A stretch of DNA of 64,000 bases, taken from contig CAUYUJ010004002.1 of the NCBI GenBank assembly GCA_963575745.1, positions 1,150,663 through 1,214,662 on the forward strand. Reading direction: 5' to 3'. This document shows, in pieces, positions 1 to 10,429 of the stretch (position 1 is its first letter; each line of letters begins with the position of its first letter). The notes beneath the pieces are model-generated. The model was not told the origin of the DNA, did not search any database, and was given only the letters and a program-made list of their open reading frames with translations. The position numbers and the translations under genes are program-made. Source of the DNA: Prorocentrum cordatum. Its lineage: Eukaryota > Sar > Dinophyceae > Prorocentrales > Prorocentraceae.

Positions 1-1079
1 GTCGAGCAAAACGTGGGGAGGAGGACGAGGGCGACCGCTGGCAGCTGCCAGCAGTCGCTGAACAATAGCAGCACGTTCCGCTCCCGTGCGCTGCGTGCGC
101 TGCTTGCGCGCAGGCACGGCCGTGACCGAGGCATCTCCTCCACCCCCGCTCGACGACGACGACGGCTCGACACCTCCTTCCACCGCGCAGGCGCCAGCGC
201 GACCAGCAGACCGCTGGGGCGCCCCCGAAGGGTGGGCCATGCTTGCAACGGCGCAAGCCACGCCTGCCTCCAGCAGGGGGGCTGCCGAAGTACAGGCGGC
301 CGCAGACTCGCGACAAGGAGCCTGCACGGCGGGCGCAGAGGCGCCAGCGTCACCTGCCTCCAACAGGGGAGCGGAAGACGAAGCTACAGCAGGCAAAGAG
401 CGCGGCGCCTGCGGAGCCGCGCCGCACGCCTGCGCGCGAGCGGCCGCGGCAGGCACAGAGAGGCTGCTTCCTCCACCCCTGCTCGACGACGACGACAAGT
501 CGAGGCCTCCTTCCTCCGAGAGGGCGCCAGCATCCCCACCAGACGGGCGGGGCGCCCCCGAAGGGCGGGCCGAGACAACAGCAGCAGCACTGTCGTCACC
601 AGCCTCCAGCTGGGAGGCGTGCAGGGAGGCGACAGCGGCGGGCTCAGCGAGCGGCGCCTGCGCTGCAACACGAAACACCTTGGCATCGAGGCGAAACTCA
701 CCTTTGCCGAGCCGCTTGAGCACCTTCTTGGCATGATCGGTGACCACAGGCGGGCACGGCTGGCTGAGAACGGCAACGCGAGCAACCGCAAAGTTGCCAC
801 AGCGCGCGCAGCCCCCGACAGAGGGACCATCGCACAGGGCAATCCTAACGAGGTCATGCTTGCGCGCTCCGTCCCCGAGTTGCCTCTGCGCCGCCAGCAC
901 ACGAGAAGCAACATCAGACGGGGCGGGATCGCGCACAACAACAAGCCGTGGGAGACGCGGCTTGCCGCGGTTGTGACGCTTGGGGTGGCCGCAATCTTCG
1001 AGCCCATCGCTGAGTCGGCCAATCCAGTCCCCCCAGGTCTTGACAACCTTAGAACGAGCCTGCAGCTGCGCACGTTCCT

Positions 1080-1550
1080 GGCGCGGTACACGCGCATAGG
1101 CAGCTGCACTCTTTGCGGCGCGGTCGGACATCATGTTGCCAAACCTGTGGCGCGCCGTGGCGCGCCCGTGCTGGATGTCAACTACGGCAGCATGGCCCTT
1201 GACTTTCGAGAGCTCGAAACCGCCCCCCCAGTCGTCCGCCAACCGCCAGAACTCCCGCCAGAGGTGAGCGTGCGCAGCTACGCAAGCAACGGTGGCCACG
1301 CGGCCGCGTTCGTGGAAGCCGTCCACGACAAAGGCAGACCCCGGAAACAAGCGCACTGGCGGCGCCGCGAACCGCAGCACATGGATGACTGCGATAAGTT
1401 CGGCAGCACTAATGCACTGCATCGGGTCAAGCACGGGGCCAGAGCAACAAGCGACTACCTGAAGGCGATCGGGGCGAAGCGCCACGCGCCCCCAGCCAGC
1501 ACTCGCAAGGCTGGGCTACTCAGCTTCGAACACCAATCCATCTGGGTAGA
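1080..1550 (-). pseudogene. RNase H domain of LINE copy 1, interrupted
   Basis: The minus strand encodes DIYPDGL (first catalytic Asp, cf. TDGS motif), then a TAG stop, then in the same frame AELIAVIHVL (catalytic Glu), VVDGF (second Asp) and AAHAHLWREFW. After a frame change near 1185 comes FGNMMSDRAAKSAA, matching the GN-x-x-AD-x-A motif with the last catalytic Asp. The order and spacing of the four acidic residues support the call. Downstream the frame stays open to the window edge and includes a Cys pair GCARCGN. Confidence 0.75.
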
Positions 1551-2639
1551 TGTCTCCCGCGAAGCAGTCAGGCCCTCCAAGCCCCCAGCACACAGGCTGC
1601 CCAAGCGGCGGCCTGGCCAGCACGGGAAACGGCACCAGACAGCGTTCAGCAAAAACCAGGGCTAGCGGCGACGGCGCCGCCCGCGCTGCATTGGCGCGAA
1701 AGGCAGGAGCGCCCTCGAGGCTGTCGAGGCGCGCACAAGAGCAGTGCCTGTGCAGCAGCGTGCCCTCGGCCTGGTGGCAGAGCAAGCAAGCTGGCGTGGT
1801 GTCATAACCTTCGGCCCACTGACGCTTCTGGGGCCACTGACCCCCAACCACAGTACTACGCAGGTGGCCTCTCTGCTGGGCCGTAAGCTTACTCTTGGTG
1901 CTGAGCAGGGCCTTCAGGGGGCTAAGATTGACACCATTGCCAAACTCAGGAAGGTCCAGGTGGTCAGCGACCTTGGCGAACTGCCAACACTCAACGGCAC
2001 GGTGCCCGAGCTCCTGGATCGTGACGGGGCAGAAGTCCGTGGGATTGATGACGGCCCCATCGGGCCAGGTCCAGGAGGTAGCCGAAGTAGCCGTGATCCC
2101 GACCCGCTTGAGAGTGGCCCACCGAATGGAAGACCAAGGGTGCTCAAGAGCCGACAAGCGCTCGTGGGCCTCACGGAGGCCAAAGCCCAGAGCGTCCCTG
2201 GGAAGCCAGGAGTGCCACAGGGCGTGGAGGAAGGCCTTCACGGGCAACCACGTGGCCCTGAAGATGGGGTCCAAACGGGGCACAGGAGAAAGCAACAGGG
2301 CCAGGGTGCGGGACTTGCCATCCAGGCGATGGTCTTGAAGCTTACCAGCCGCGCCTCGAAGAACCTCTAACTCCTGCCCGTTAGTGCCCACCACGGCGGA
2401 CCCATGCAACACGGAAGACTCCAGAGCGCTTCGAGCCATGCGTCCGAGCGCGCGGCGACGAGGTTTAGACCCGTTGAGGATCGACATGCGCTGCCGCGTC
2501 TTGCCCATGGCCTTGGCGCGGGAGGCGGGCGTGGCCTTGCCCCCTCCAGCGAGCCCAGAGGAGAAATCAACACCGAGGTTTCTCTCAGATCTCACGGGCA
2601 GGGGTTGAAGGCTCCGGAGCTTCGAAGCGATCGAAGCTC

Positions 2640-3640
2640 TGACTGATGGCGAGTTCCCGAGCACTCGGGACTTGTCGACGGCAATCCTAAGGTCGGCGGC
2701 CTTGAGCTCGTTGTGGAGCTTCTTACCAGCACCGACGATGTCTTGCACAACTCTCGACTCCGCGCCCCATCTCATGAGGCCGAAGTCGTCCACATTGACC
2801 GACAGCTGGACCGTCGGGAAAGAAGCCTGAACGGCATCGATGGGGGCCTAGCAGCACCAATTGAAGCATACACGTGGCAGATGCACAGCCTGGCACAACG
2901 GTCTGCTCAACATCCAGCAACGAACCAACCTCGCCAGCAACGTCGAGCAGCCTAGGAGCCCGATAAACCTGAACAAAGAGGTACAATTGCCACATAGGAA
3001 AACCTGTGGCCTGCGCGGCCGAGATGAGATGTCGGTGCTGAACCAGCTCAAACGCCTTCTTTAAATCAAGAAGCAACGTGGCACAACTACGATTTTTGAA
3101 CGTCGAATGTTCAGACCAGGCAGCCTGAATCCACACGCATCGTTCCGAAGACTTACCGCGGGTGCCCCAAAAGAAGGCGCGATAGTTTCTCTCCTGCCAC
3201 TGCCTAATGAGAGGACGTCTCAGGCGGCATTGAACGCGAGCCAACGTGGAGCAACCCAAGCGGCCTCAGACCCCCCACACGCTTGAGAATGAACACAATG
3301 CGATTCCACATGACAGGCCACTCTCGCTTGTGCTCGATGTGCGAAATAATCTCACAGAAGGCCTCCAGCGCAGTAGGGGGCAGCAGCAACAGGGAGCGGG
3401 GCGACGCTTGATCGAAGCCAGTGCCAGTAGAAGGTTTAAAGCTTTTAAGGGCCCGCACGAGCTCATCAACGCTGGGGCGCTCAGGCGACGCGCCGAGGTC
3501 AGGCCGCGCGAGGGGGGGCTTCTCGGACCCCACGGGCCACCACTTTTTCCCACTCAGCCTAAAGGGCCTCGACCGACTCGACCGGAGAACAGGGGCGAAG
3601 GGCGGGGCGATCAAGGGCATCGGGCTGCCAACCGATGGGA
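2640..3640 (-). pseudogene. Reverse transcriptase domain of LINE copy 1, frameshifted
   Basis: Motifs lie in three successive frames: the N-terminal region with KREWPVMWNRIVFILK (near 3310), motif A LLLDLKKAFELVQ (near 3065), motif B VVPGCASAT (near 2890) and motif C VDDFGLMRW (near 2790), followed by DKSRVLG. The catalytic Asp pair is present in the VDDF motif. Frame changes near 3240 and 2830 separate the motifs. This is a pseudogenised polymerase of the LINE type. Confidence 0.85.
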
Positions 3641-4049
3641 AGGGAGGAAAACTTGAACAAGGCCGACATCCCCCCTGAAGAATGTTTCTCAACCCATTTG
3701 TTCCACTCCCTGTCCTTGTCGTGCGCCGACTGTGCCTGAAGCCTCTTGGCTTCGACGCCCGCCAGCTCTGCCGGCGCCTTGGCCGAGAGCAGCGGCAGCA
3801 GGTCAACCTGGCGAAGCACTGCCGCCCAGGCGGCGTACACAGCACTGTCAGGGAGGCGGTGGAAACCTGAAAGCCGCGAGGCAGCCGAGACCAGCTGCCG
3901 CCTATAGCCTATGGGTGCCCACAGGATCTCGCGCGAGGTCTGAAAAAGAGGACGCTGACCTTGCGCCGCCAACACGCAGGCGGGGAGAGCTTCGGAAACA
4001 TCGGAGGCCCAGGGCAAGGAGGCTTCTTAGAAGAGATCTTCAGAGGCAG

Positions 4050-4965
4050 GTCTCGTCCAACATACCCATCAGCAAGCTCTCCCGTAATCTGAAAGACATA
4101 GAGCCACTCGGCCTCGGCCGCACGAAGGAAACCGTTCCATCTGTCCTGCGCAGGGGCGTGAGGATCAGCACACAGTGCGGCCACGGGCCCCCGCCTACCC
4201 TCGACGGGGGGCCCCAGACACCCAATGGGGCGCTCAATAGGGAACCGTTTGGGCACCTTGACGAAATTGACGCTAGCAACAGGCTCAATACGGGGGAAGA
4301 TGAGCCTAACAGGGTAGCGGGGTGAAATGGGGGCGTCTTGAACAATTTCCGCCCTGGCCGCACCTGCAATGACCCTCGAGACGACGAAAAAGTCGATGCA
4401 CCTCATGGCTGGGCGGCACGCACCGCCAGCAGGGGCAACAATGACCGCATCCATGGCATCAACCCATCCCGTCTGCTGAAGATCAGTGCGAGGTGCATTC
4501 CAATCACCACCAACCACGAACGCCGTGCCTGCAGCCTTGAGGGTCCTGCCGACGCGGCACAAGATGTCCCAGTTGACCTCATTCACCCCGACGGAGTGCA
4601 CCAAGTAAAGATTCACAACAAGGAATCCACCACGAATCATACCTCCCACATGGTGAAGACTGGCACGCGCGGGCTGCAGCACATGGGAGACCGTCTCGAG
4701 CGCTCCTAGACCAATCCTCTTGGGCGTGGCCGTGATCAACCCACCAGTGGGGTTGCCGAGCGCGGGCAACGCAGCCGTGAGAGAGGCAGACCAGCCGATC
4801 TGACGGAGGCGCGCCTCAGCCGGCTCCACCGACGAGGCAAGAATCCTGGTCTCCTGCACGAGGAGAACGTCTGATGCAATACGCTCACACAAGTAGGCAT
4901 CTAGCCCGATCTGGCCGCCAACGCTGGCGGTGATCAGGGCCCACTCCTTGGCCTGGCCAGCGCTA
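4050..4965 (-). other. APE-type endonuclease domain of LINE copy 1
   Basis: Part of the broken ORF2. The translated segment shows the family order of an endonuclease/exonuclease/phosphatase fold: LLVQETRI (catalytic Glu motif), then VVNLYLVHS, then FVVGGDWNAPRTDL (GDWN motif with catalytic Asp and Asn) and a C-terminal CIDFFVVS strand. It nicks target DNA for target-primed reverse transcription. No frameshift is seen within these motifs. Confidence 0.85.
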
Positions 4966-6171
4966 GGAGTTAGAAGGGGGCCTGCTAGACGAGGCAGCAC
5001 TATCACTGAAGGGAGTGATCCGAAACTTCTTCTGCGCAGCATCGTTGATTCCCCCCGGAATGTTATCCGCATGCTTACGCGGAATCTTGTGCTTAGCAAG
5101 GAAGGCATTAAAACCTTGCTCAGTGGACAGCTTCTTGAGGAAACCCGAGAAGACACGAGCTGCGGGCGGCGGGACTGCACAGGCCGCTGGAGCGCCAGTC
5201 CCATTCCGTCCCCGTCCCGACCCCGAACCAGTCCCCCCTCCACTAAGCGAGGCAGCAGGCGAGGCTCCTGGCGCGAACGAGGACCCAGATGGTGGGCGGC
5301 CGAAGACCGCCAGCGCAGCAGCATCGACATCTCGAACGTTGGCTGGAGCGGGTTCAGCAAGTGCTTCTCCAGGCGGGGCGTCCACCATGGCACCCTCGTC
5401 ACCGTCGAGGTCCTCCAGCTCATCAGACATGTAGCCGTCTCCAGTGGCAGCCTCGTCATCAGGATGAGCAGGAAGCAGAAGCGAATCACGCGTCTCAAAC
5501 AAGGAGCGTAGCGAACGTGCCAAGTCCGCTTCCAAGGACTGGAACTGCATGAGCAACGCGAACGCGGGGTCGTCGGGCGACACCGCTGCACCAGAGGCGT
5601 CAACCACACCCGCACCACCAGCAGCACACTGTGCCCATGCCGCCGAGGCCTTGGCAGAAGCGACTCGCTCCTGGTCCTCAAGCGACGAGAGGTTGTCCTT
5701 GAGCTTGACGAGCTCGAGGACCTTGCTCTGCATATCAGACTCGACTTTCTCAATCTGCTTAGATACATGGGAGATCTGCTTCTTAAGATCATCCAAGACT
5801 GCCTGCGCATGACGCTGAACAGCACGAGGATCGCCAGCAGCAAGAGCACGCTGTGCAACGACGCGGGCGCGCTGGGAGGGCGAAAGGAGCCCCCTGCACA
5901 CCTCGAAGTCCTCGTTGGACATGCGCACCATCTTCTCAAGCTGCGCAGGCTCAAGCAGCTTGTGCTTGGGCCGTGCTGCGGCGGAGCGGGGCGGCCCGTT
6001 CGCCCAGTCACCTTGCGGCCCGCGCTGCTGCTGCACAGGAGCAGGAGAAGGAGGACGTGCTGTGCCACACTTGTAGCAGAACTGCTTCCACGGGAAGTTA
6101 GTTTTGAAGCCACACTTCTTCGTCGGACAACACCACACCTCATTGCGAGCGCCGGCGCAGCGCTCACCCAT
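4963..6171 (-). CDS. LINE copy 1 ORF1, RanBP2-like zinc-finger Gag-type protein
   Basis: About 402 codons. The ATG at 6171 is the first ATG downstream of the spliced-leader relict; the same frame is open further upstream through the GGA microsatellite, but that part lies before the inferred mRNA start. Residues about 10-35 contain Trp, a Cys pair, Asn and a CYKC pair (CGFKTN, then FCYKCG), resembling a RanBP2-type zinc ribbon with one extra residue before the Asn. A heptad-like charged stretch follows (around VSKQIEKVESDMQSK, a possible coiled coil), then an acidic patch and a Ser/Gly-rich tail. By analogy with other LINE ORF1 proteins it probably binds element RNA and forms the RNP. The frame is intact although ORF2 is broken. 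It ends inside the beginning of ORF2. Confidence 0.75.
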   Translation of the reverse strand: MGERCAGARNEVWCCPTKKCGFKTNFPWKQFCYKCGTARPPSPAPVQQQRGPQGDWANGPPRSAAARPKHKLLEPAQLEKMVRMSNEDFEVCRGLLSPSQRARVVAQRALAAGDPRAVQRHAQAVLDDLKKQISHVSKQIEKVESDMQSKVLELVKLKDNLSSLEDQERVASAKASAAWAQCAAGGAGVVDASGAAVSPDDPAFALLMQFQSLEADLARSLRSLFETRDSLLLPAHPDDEAATGDGYMSDELEDLDGDEGAMVDAPPGEALAEPAPANVRDVDAAALAVFGRPPSGSSFAPGASPAASLSGGGTGSGSGRGRNGTGAPAACAVPPPAARVFSGFLKKLSTEQGFNAFLAKHKIPRKHADNIPGGINDAAQKKFRITPFSDSAASSSRPPSNS

Positions 6172-6277
6172 GAATGTGACGTAGGATATGTAAAACTTTC
6201 TGCAAGGCCTGGGCAGGCTCGAGCAGGGAATCGCACACAGCAGTAGCTCACTGTAAGCCACCTCGAGAAATGGTTTA

Positions 6278-6290
6278 TTTGAGCCAAAAA
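6278..6290 (-). other. Second, degraded DinoSL relict
   Basis: The minus strand reads TTTTTGGCTCAAA, which agrees with the last 13 bases of the leader at 11 positions. It lies two bases downstream of the complete relict. Stacked relicts are expected if an already integrated, SL-bearing copy is transcribed, trans-spliced again and retroposed again. Confidence 0.7.
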
Positions 6291-6292
6291 GG

Positions 6293-6313
6293 CTTGAGCC
6301 AAAATGGCTACGG
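6293..6313 (-). other. Complete dinoflagellate spliced-leader (DinoSL) relict at 5' end of LINE copy 1
   Basis: On the minus strand 21 consecutive bases, beginning CCGTAGCC and ending TTTTGGCTCAAG, match the conserved dinoflagellate spliced leader without a mismatch; the base before it is C rather than the usual A, G or T. A leader encoded in genomic DNA directly upstream of a reading frame is the known footprint of a trans-spliced mRNA that was reverse transcribed and reintegrated. The first ATG after it on this strand is the ORF1 start at 6171. It is followed after two bases by a second, truncated relict. Confidence 0.9.
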
Positions 6314-6314
6314 G

Positions 6315-6413
6315 CTCCTCCTCCTCCTCCTCCTCCTCCTCCTCCTCCTCCTCTTCGTCCTCCTCCTCCTCCTCCTCCTCCTCCTCCTCCTCCTCCTCCT
6401 CCTCCTCCTCCTT
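6315..6413. repeat. (CTC)n/(GAG)n trinucleotide microsatellite
   Basis: About 100 bases of CCT/CTC with one TCGTCC interruption. It abuts the 5' end of LINE copy 1, so it belongs to the target DNA or to post-insertion expansion. It gives an artificial poly-glycine extension to the ORF1 frame. Confidence 0.9.
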
Positions 6414-6739
6414 CCTCCCTCCAACTGATGGTGGTGGTGGTGGAAGACAGGCCCATCAACTGATGCAAGGGTAGCTACTGAGCCAAAGAGGGGACAACGA
6501 AGCAAGGGCAGTGGCAGGGCTGGACCTCCGCGTTACGTTTCGTTTTGTTGCCGTTCTGCTTTCCGTTTTGCTCGGCCTGTTGTTCCTGCACCTCCCTGCC
6601 AATACGAAAAAAAACAACACAGCCGAAATCGAACAAAAGAGCGTTTAGGTCCAGCCCTGGGCAGCGGTACGTAGTGGTACCTTCTCCTCCTCTGAACCAA
6701 TGCGCATCGCGCCTGGGGACGGCGAGACTGAATCTCGGG

Positions 6740-6860
6740 GCTGTTATGACCCGGGTCGATCCAAACCCGGGTCAATCGGGCCTTGCAGGATCTTGCATCC
6801 TGCACCCAAGCCCGGGTCAATGCAACCGTGGCTCTACAGGATCCTGCAAGATCCCGCGCT
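6740..6860. repeat. Cluster of short palindromes and hairpins
   Basis: Three copies of ACCCGGGTC-like sequence (near 6748, 6765, 6811) alternate with GGATCCTGC motifs. GCAGGAT (6785-6791) and ATCCTGC (6797-6803) form a perfect 7-bp stem with a 5-base loop, and CAGGATCCTG is a palindrome at 6837-6846. No gene is visible from 6414 to 9149 around this cluster. Near 6935-7005 are four GGATTAA-like repeats spaced about 12-16 bases. Confidence 0.6.
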
Positions 6861-7009
6861 CTGACTGGGAGGTACCCGTCGGAAGGATTAAGGAGGACTG
6901 AGCCCCATTGGGGGGCTGTTGCGCCAAATCAGACCGCGGACTAAACAGGATTAGGCCAATGTAAAAAAGAGTAAACCAGATTAAACGGGATTAAGCCGGA
7001 TTGAACTGG

Positions 7010-9090
7010 TTTTCGGACCAAGGCAACGTCAGAATGTGACGTCCCAGGACCTGCATCCGTACGAACGTATTCCGTATCCATGCCCGCGCGGCTTCGACTT
7101 CGTGGCGCGATCCCCACGGTTGAGCATGGACCGACCGTCCCGGCATTCCGACAGGCCTACCACGAAATATTCCTTGAACCCAAACAAGATCCAAGAAGAG
7201 CAATACTGTTCTCAGAACAGAACCCCGATGCGTTCAAACAAGACAGTCTCAGCCAGAAATGCTCGAAGAACATTTCGTGCAGACCACAACAAGCTCTTAG
7301 AACAGTATGTGGTGGGCATGTAGGCGGGCCAGGACGCTTCGCCACTGCGTGACACGAGGGAAAATCGCTCAGGCGACGGGTCCCTCCCACAGATCTGGAC
7401 GCCCAGGACTGGTGCGGAACGGATGGGTACGATGCCCAACAGCCACTGTGATTCATGATCGACGGCGGCCACATTTCCTCAGATCGGGCAGGGTCCGCGG
7501 CGGCACCGACAGCGAGTCCTGCTCAGCATGAGCACGAACTGCCGTCGGCCTTTGTGCCACTCCTTTCCGTACCCCTGTCGCTAGTTCCCAGCCTGGGATC
7601 CGACGTTGCACACAGCAGTTGCAACATCGCGACAGAAAAAAAACACCGGAGCCACAGACCCCATCTGTCTGCGCCATCTTTCGAGCCGGATCGAAGTGTA
7701 AGTGTCCCGGGGCCCGAACCCGAGCGCAAACGCCCGCTGGGAAAAACACGCAGCGCCCAGATCTGAGGGAACATGCTATTGAAGGGACCCTATAGGACGC
7801 ACAAATCCATAGACACAAATCCCAAGACTCCCTTTCTTTTCTTACATGGTCTGGATTCTCGTCTTCCGCCCTCACTTTTCACATTTCCCCCCACTCTCCT
7901 GGGGATCGAGGATCACTTGTGTCTCTGTGGTGTTCTCTCCCCTCTACTGACGCGCAGCCGCCTCGTGGCAGGGGCCGCCGGGCCTGGCACGCCGCGGCCT
8001 CTGGCGACCGCGCGCCAGAGAGCTATAAGGAAGGGCAGCGATAGGGGGTGGGGACTTTCGCCCGGGGGAGGAGACACATCGCCGTGGCATCGGCGACGCG
8101 TCGCCGAGCGATCGGCGGAGGGCCTCCGCCGGCGAGTCCGCGCCTTCCTGGGCGGGGTGGGGCTATCGGGCCCCCATCGGCGATCCTTGGGCGACTGGGG
8201 GTCGGGACATCCCCCCCCCTCTGCATCTCCCCGTCCCCGGTGGCGTTCGAGCGGTATCTCGGGCCTGGGCCGACCGCTCGGGAGCTTCTGGCACCCCTGG
8301 CGCGCCCTCGACAAGGCGCAGCTGATGGAGGCCACCCCAGGTCTCAAGAAGTGCCCGAAAACGCTCGAAGGCTTCCGAAAACTTCCAGAACTCACCACAA
8401 GCGTGGGCCAAATACGCTGAGGCACCACGCAGAGTATTGACAAAGACGTTTAGAGCACGGCACGTGCTGCGAACCAAGACGGGCGTACCGAGACAGCTAA
8501 GGGGTCGATGCATCCCCCCTTCCCAGACCCCCAACGTCATGATTTTTCATGACGTCGACCTCCAGAGGTCTCGACCCACTCCACTCCCCAAGACGGGCTT
8601 TTCAACCAGAGTCGTTTTTTGACGGCCCCGGGGCCCGGCAAGGGCCCCCGGAGGCCGAGAACGGTGCAGCGCCTTCCGTCGTGACTTGCTGATGACTCCA
8701 CGGGGTCTGGGTTATGCCCCCCCCCCGATCGCTGCCCCTGAGCGACAAAGGGCGGGGCGTTGCTGCCCGTCCCCGCGAAAGCGGGCCCCCGTGGGCCCGC
8801 CGCAGAGGGGCAGCAGCTCCCCGCCCCGAAAGGCGGCCGTCCTGCGCGCGCGCGGGAGGGCCATCACAAGAAGCAGGGGGCCCGAGGCGCGCCTCCGTGG
8901 CTGTGGCTCCCTGGCCTCTGCTTTTTTGAAGGGGAACTGGGACACACAAATAAACACACAAACAAATCAAAAGATCCCCCATATTTTCCCATAGTTTCTG
9001 GGTGTTTGTCTTCCCCCCCACTTCCCATAGTTTCCCATATTTTCAAGGGAATCGAGGATTAATTGTGTCTGTGTGTTTCTTTTCCTCCTG
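7010..9090. other. Non-coding spacer, no gene recognised
   Basis: Overlapping open frames occur on both strands, as expected in GC-rich DNA, but none shows a recognisable domain. The region holds short homopolymer runs (for example C runs near 8215 and 8710) and a purine/pyrimidine imbalance near 8940-9050 where the word CCCATA is repeated. Confidence 0.5.
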
Positions 9091-9097
9091 ATTTTTG

Positions 9098-9142
9098 TGG
9101 GTTGCCTCCCTCTCTCTCTCTCTCTCTCTTTCTCTTTCTATT
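9098..9142. repeat. (CT)n microsatellite
   Basis: Run of TCTCTC with T interruptions immediately left of the MITE-like element. Confidence 0.85.
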
Positions 9143-9149
9143 TCTATAT

Positions 9150-9316
9150 GGTGGAGACGTTGAACAAAGGAGCCCTGCGAGAAGCCATCCAGGGTCTGGA
9201 AGCTGGTGGAGCTCCAATCGCGGATCGGCCATGGATATCACCGTCGCCCTCGCGAATTCGGGAATCCTGCAGGGTCTGCAACCCCCTGGGCACATTCCTG
9301 AACGAACGCCCCCGCC
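9150..9316. mobile_element. MITE-like 167-bp repeat, degenerate copy
   Basis: Shares a core with the element at 48484-48654: both contain CCAGGGTCTGGAAG, CTCCAATCG, GGATCGGCCATG and a terminal GGGGGCGTT-type inverted repeat. Here the left end reads GGTGGAGACGTTG and the right end, on the other strand, GGCGGGGGCGTTCG. Length (167 versus 171 bp) and end structure suggest a small non-autonomous inverted-repeat family. It is flanked by a CT tract on the left and a TA tract on the right. Confidence 0.55.
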
Positions 9317-9362
9317 ATACATATACATATATATATATATATATACACACATGCACACACAA
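9317..9362. repeat. (TA)n and (CA)n microsatellite
   Basis: Alternating TACATA, TATATA and CACACA directly right of the MITE-like element. From 9363 to 9845 I see no gene, only CCC-rich spacer. Confidence 0.85.
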
Positions 9363-9845
9363 CATTTTAAGGCTCGCTGCGCTTCGCCTTGCAATCTCGG
9401 CCCTTGCATCTGGAATGGCCAGCGAAAAGGGGAGACGGGGAGGACCTGAATTGTCGCCGCCCGTTTTTTTCCAGCGTTGGTTCCCCAGGTGGCCTCGAGA
9501 GGCCTCCCAGAGTCTCGTAAAGAGCCCTCCGAGGGCCCCAAGAAGGCTCCAAGCGAGCTCCAAGAGGGCCCCAATATTGCCCCAAGGGGACCCAACGAAA
9601 GGCCCGAAATTGCGCCAAGAGGTGTCCAGCAGGAGCGTCCCGCAACAACACCTGAAGTCGTCAGTGCATCTTTTCTAGATGGGCTGGCTGGTTGGGATAT
9701 TTTTTTTGGCCGGCGGCTCCGAGGCAACGGACAGGGAGCGGAAGCGGCGTCCGGGACACGGTACGGGGCTAACTTGCACTGGTTGGAATCTGTTGTTTTG
9801 ATCTGCGGCTCCACGGACGATTCCAGAGAGCGGGTAGCATCGAGC

Positions 9846-10056
9846 ATGGGGTGACACGCCAGATAAGTACCGGCGGGCCAAAAGCCAGCGCCGAAGTGCA
9901 AGCAAGAGCATGAGTGAACACGCCAGACGACCAAGAGAGGCACAATACAGCGAGCGGATGTATCAACCATGGGGAAACACGCCAGATAATTACCAGCGGG
10001 CCAACAGCCAGCGCTGGAGTGCAAGCAAGAACATGAGAAAACACGCCAAATAATTT
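9846..10056. repeat. ~124-bp tandem duplication
   Basis: Two imperfect copies begin near 9846 and 9970. Both contain ACACGCCAGATAA, ACC(G/A)GCGGGCCAA, AGCCAGCGC and GTGCAAGCAAGA. A related fragment with GCGGGCCAA and CCAACGCC occurs near 11440-11520, so the module is dispersed. Confidence 0.7.
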
Positions 10057-10429
10057 CACCGAGGACCATGCTTTGGAGCCACCACGAGCCCCGAAATAGC
10101 AGCCGAATTCCAAAAGAGTTGCGCGTTTTTGGTGTGTGTGTTTTTTGAGAGTGTGCAATGCTGGGCGCGCAGGCCCGCCTGCAACGCTCCCCGGCGAGCA
10201 TCTATTATGAACCAAACATCGCCGCGGCCGTCGCAATCACCACCACCAAGACAACAAGAGAACAAGTGTTACATTCATCATCGCGCTGAGGGCACGTCAG
10301 CCTGCGCCGCCGCACATCGACTCTTTGCCACAGCCGAGTGCTGCGTGCTCCCAGCAACATTCGTCGACAGCTGTCAAAAGCAAAACCGCCGACGTGGTCC
10401 TTGAAAGGGCCGCCAGGAGGGCCGCCGAA

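Larger units (their letters stand above)
1..5042 (-). pseudogene. LINE copy 1 ORF2 (endonuclease / reverse transcriptase / RNase H), broken
   Basis: The frame carrying the endonuclease has an ATG at 5042 inside ORF1 and overlaps the last 80 bases of ORF1. Recognisable order: endonuclease (about 4965-4050), linker, reverse transcriptase (about 3640-2640), zinc finger with CLLCHQ and HRHC spacing near 1720, RNase H (about 1550-1080) and a further Cys-containing tail (GCARCGN near 790) that is open through position 1. The coding path changes frame near 4010, 3600, 3240, 2830 and 1185 and meets a TAG at about 1516 inside RNase H. A functional protein would run in one frame. Exact breakpoints need alignment to an intact copy. 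Confidence 0.85.
1..6313 (-). mobile_element. LINE (non-LTR retrotransposon) copy 1, 3' end outside window
   Basis: Read on the minus strand the element starts with a spliced-leader relict at 6313, has a leader of about 120 nt, an intact ORF1 (6171-4963), an overlapping ORF2 and is still open at position 1. ORF2 contains, in order, an apurinic-type endonuclease, reverse transcriptase, a CCHC-like zinc finger and an RNase H domain, which is the layout of large APE-type LINEs. ORF2 shifts frame near 4010, 3600, 3240, 2830 and 1185 and has an in-frame stop at about 1516, so this copy should not be able to move itself. The poly(A) tail and target-site duplication cannot be checked because the 3' end lies outside the window. 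Domain identification is by motif inspection. Confidence 0.9.

Noticed and set aside
384-1109. 241-residue minus-strand frame in the LINE copy 1 tail and the 550-residue plus-strand frame
   Set aside because: The biologically sensible frame is a different minus-strand one that continues RNase H (FGNMMSDRAAK) and is open to the window edge; the others are GC-driven shadows.
6172-6468. Poly-glycine N-terminus of LINE copy 1 ORF1
   Set aside because: It lies upstream of the spliced-leader relict and comes from the GGA microsatellite; the frame begins there with TTG, not ATG.
6478-6490. A third leader-like word CTCTTTGGCTCAG on the minus strand
   Set aside because: Needs a gap to match and lies outside the LINE beyond the microsatellite; chance similarity cannot be excluded.
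9059-10201. 380-residue minus-strand open frame
   Set aside because: Spans the MITE-like element, a microsatellite and a tandem duplication; no recognisable domain.
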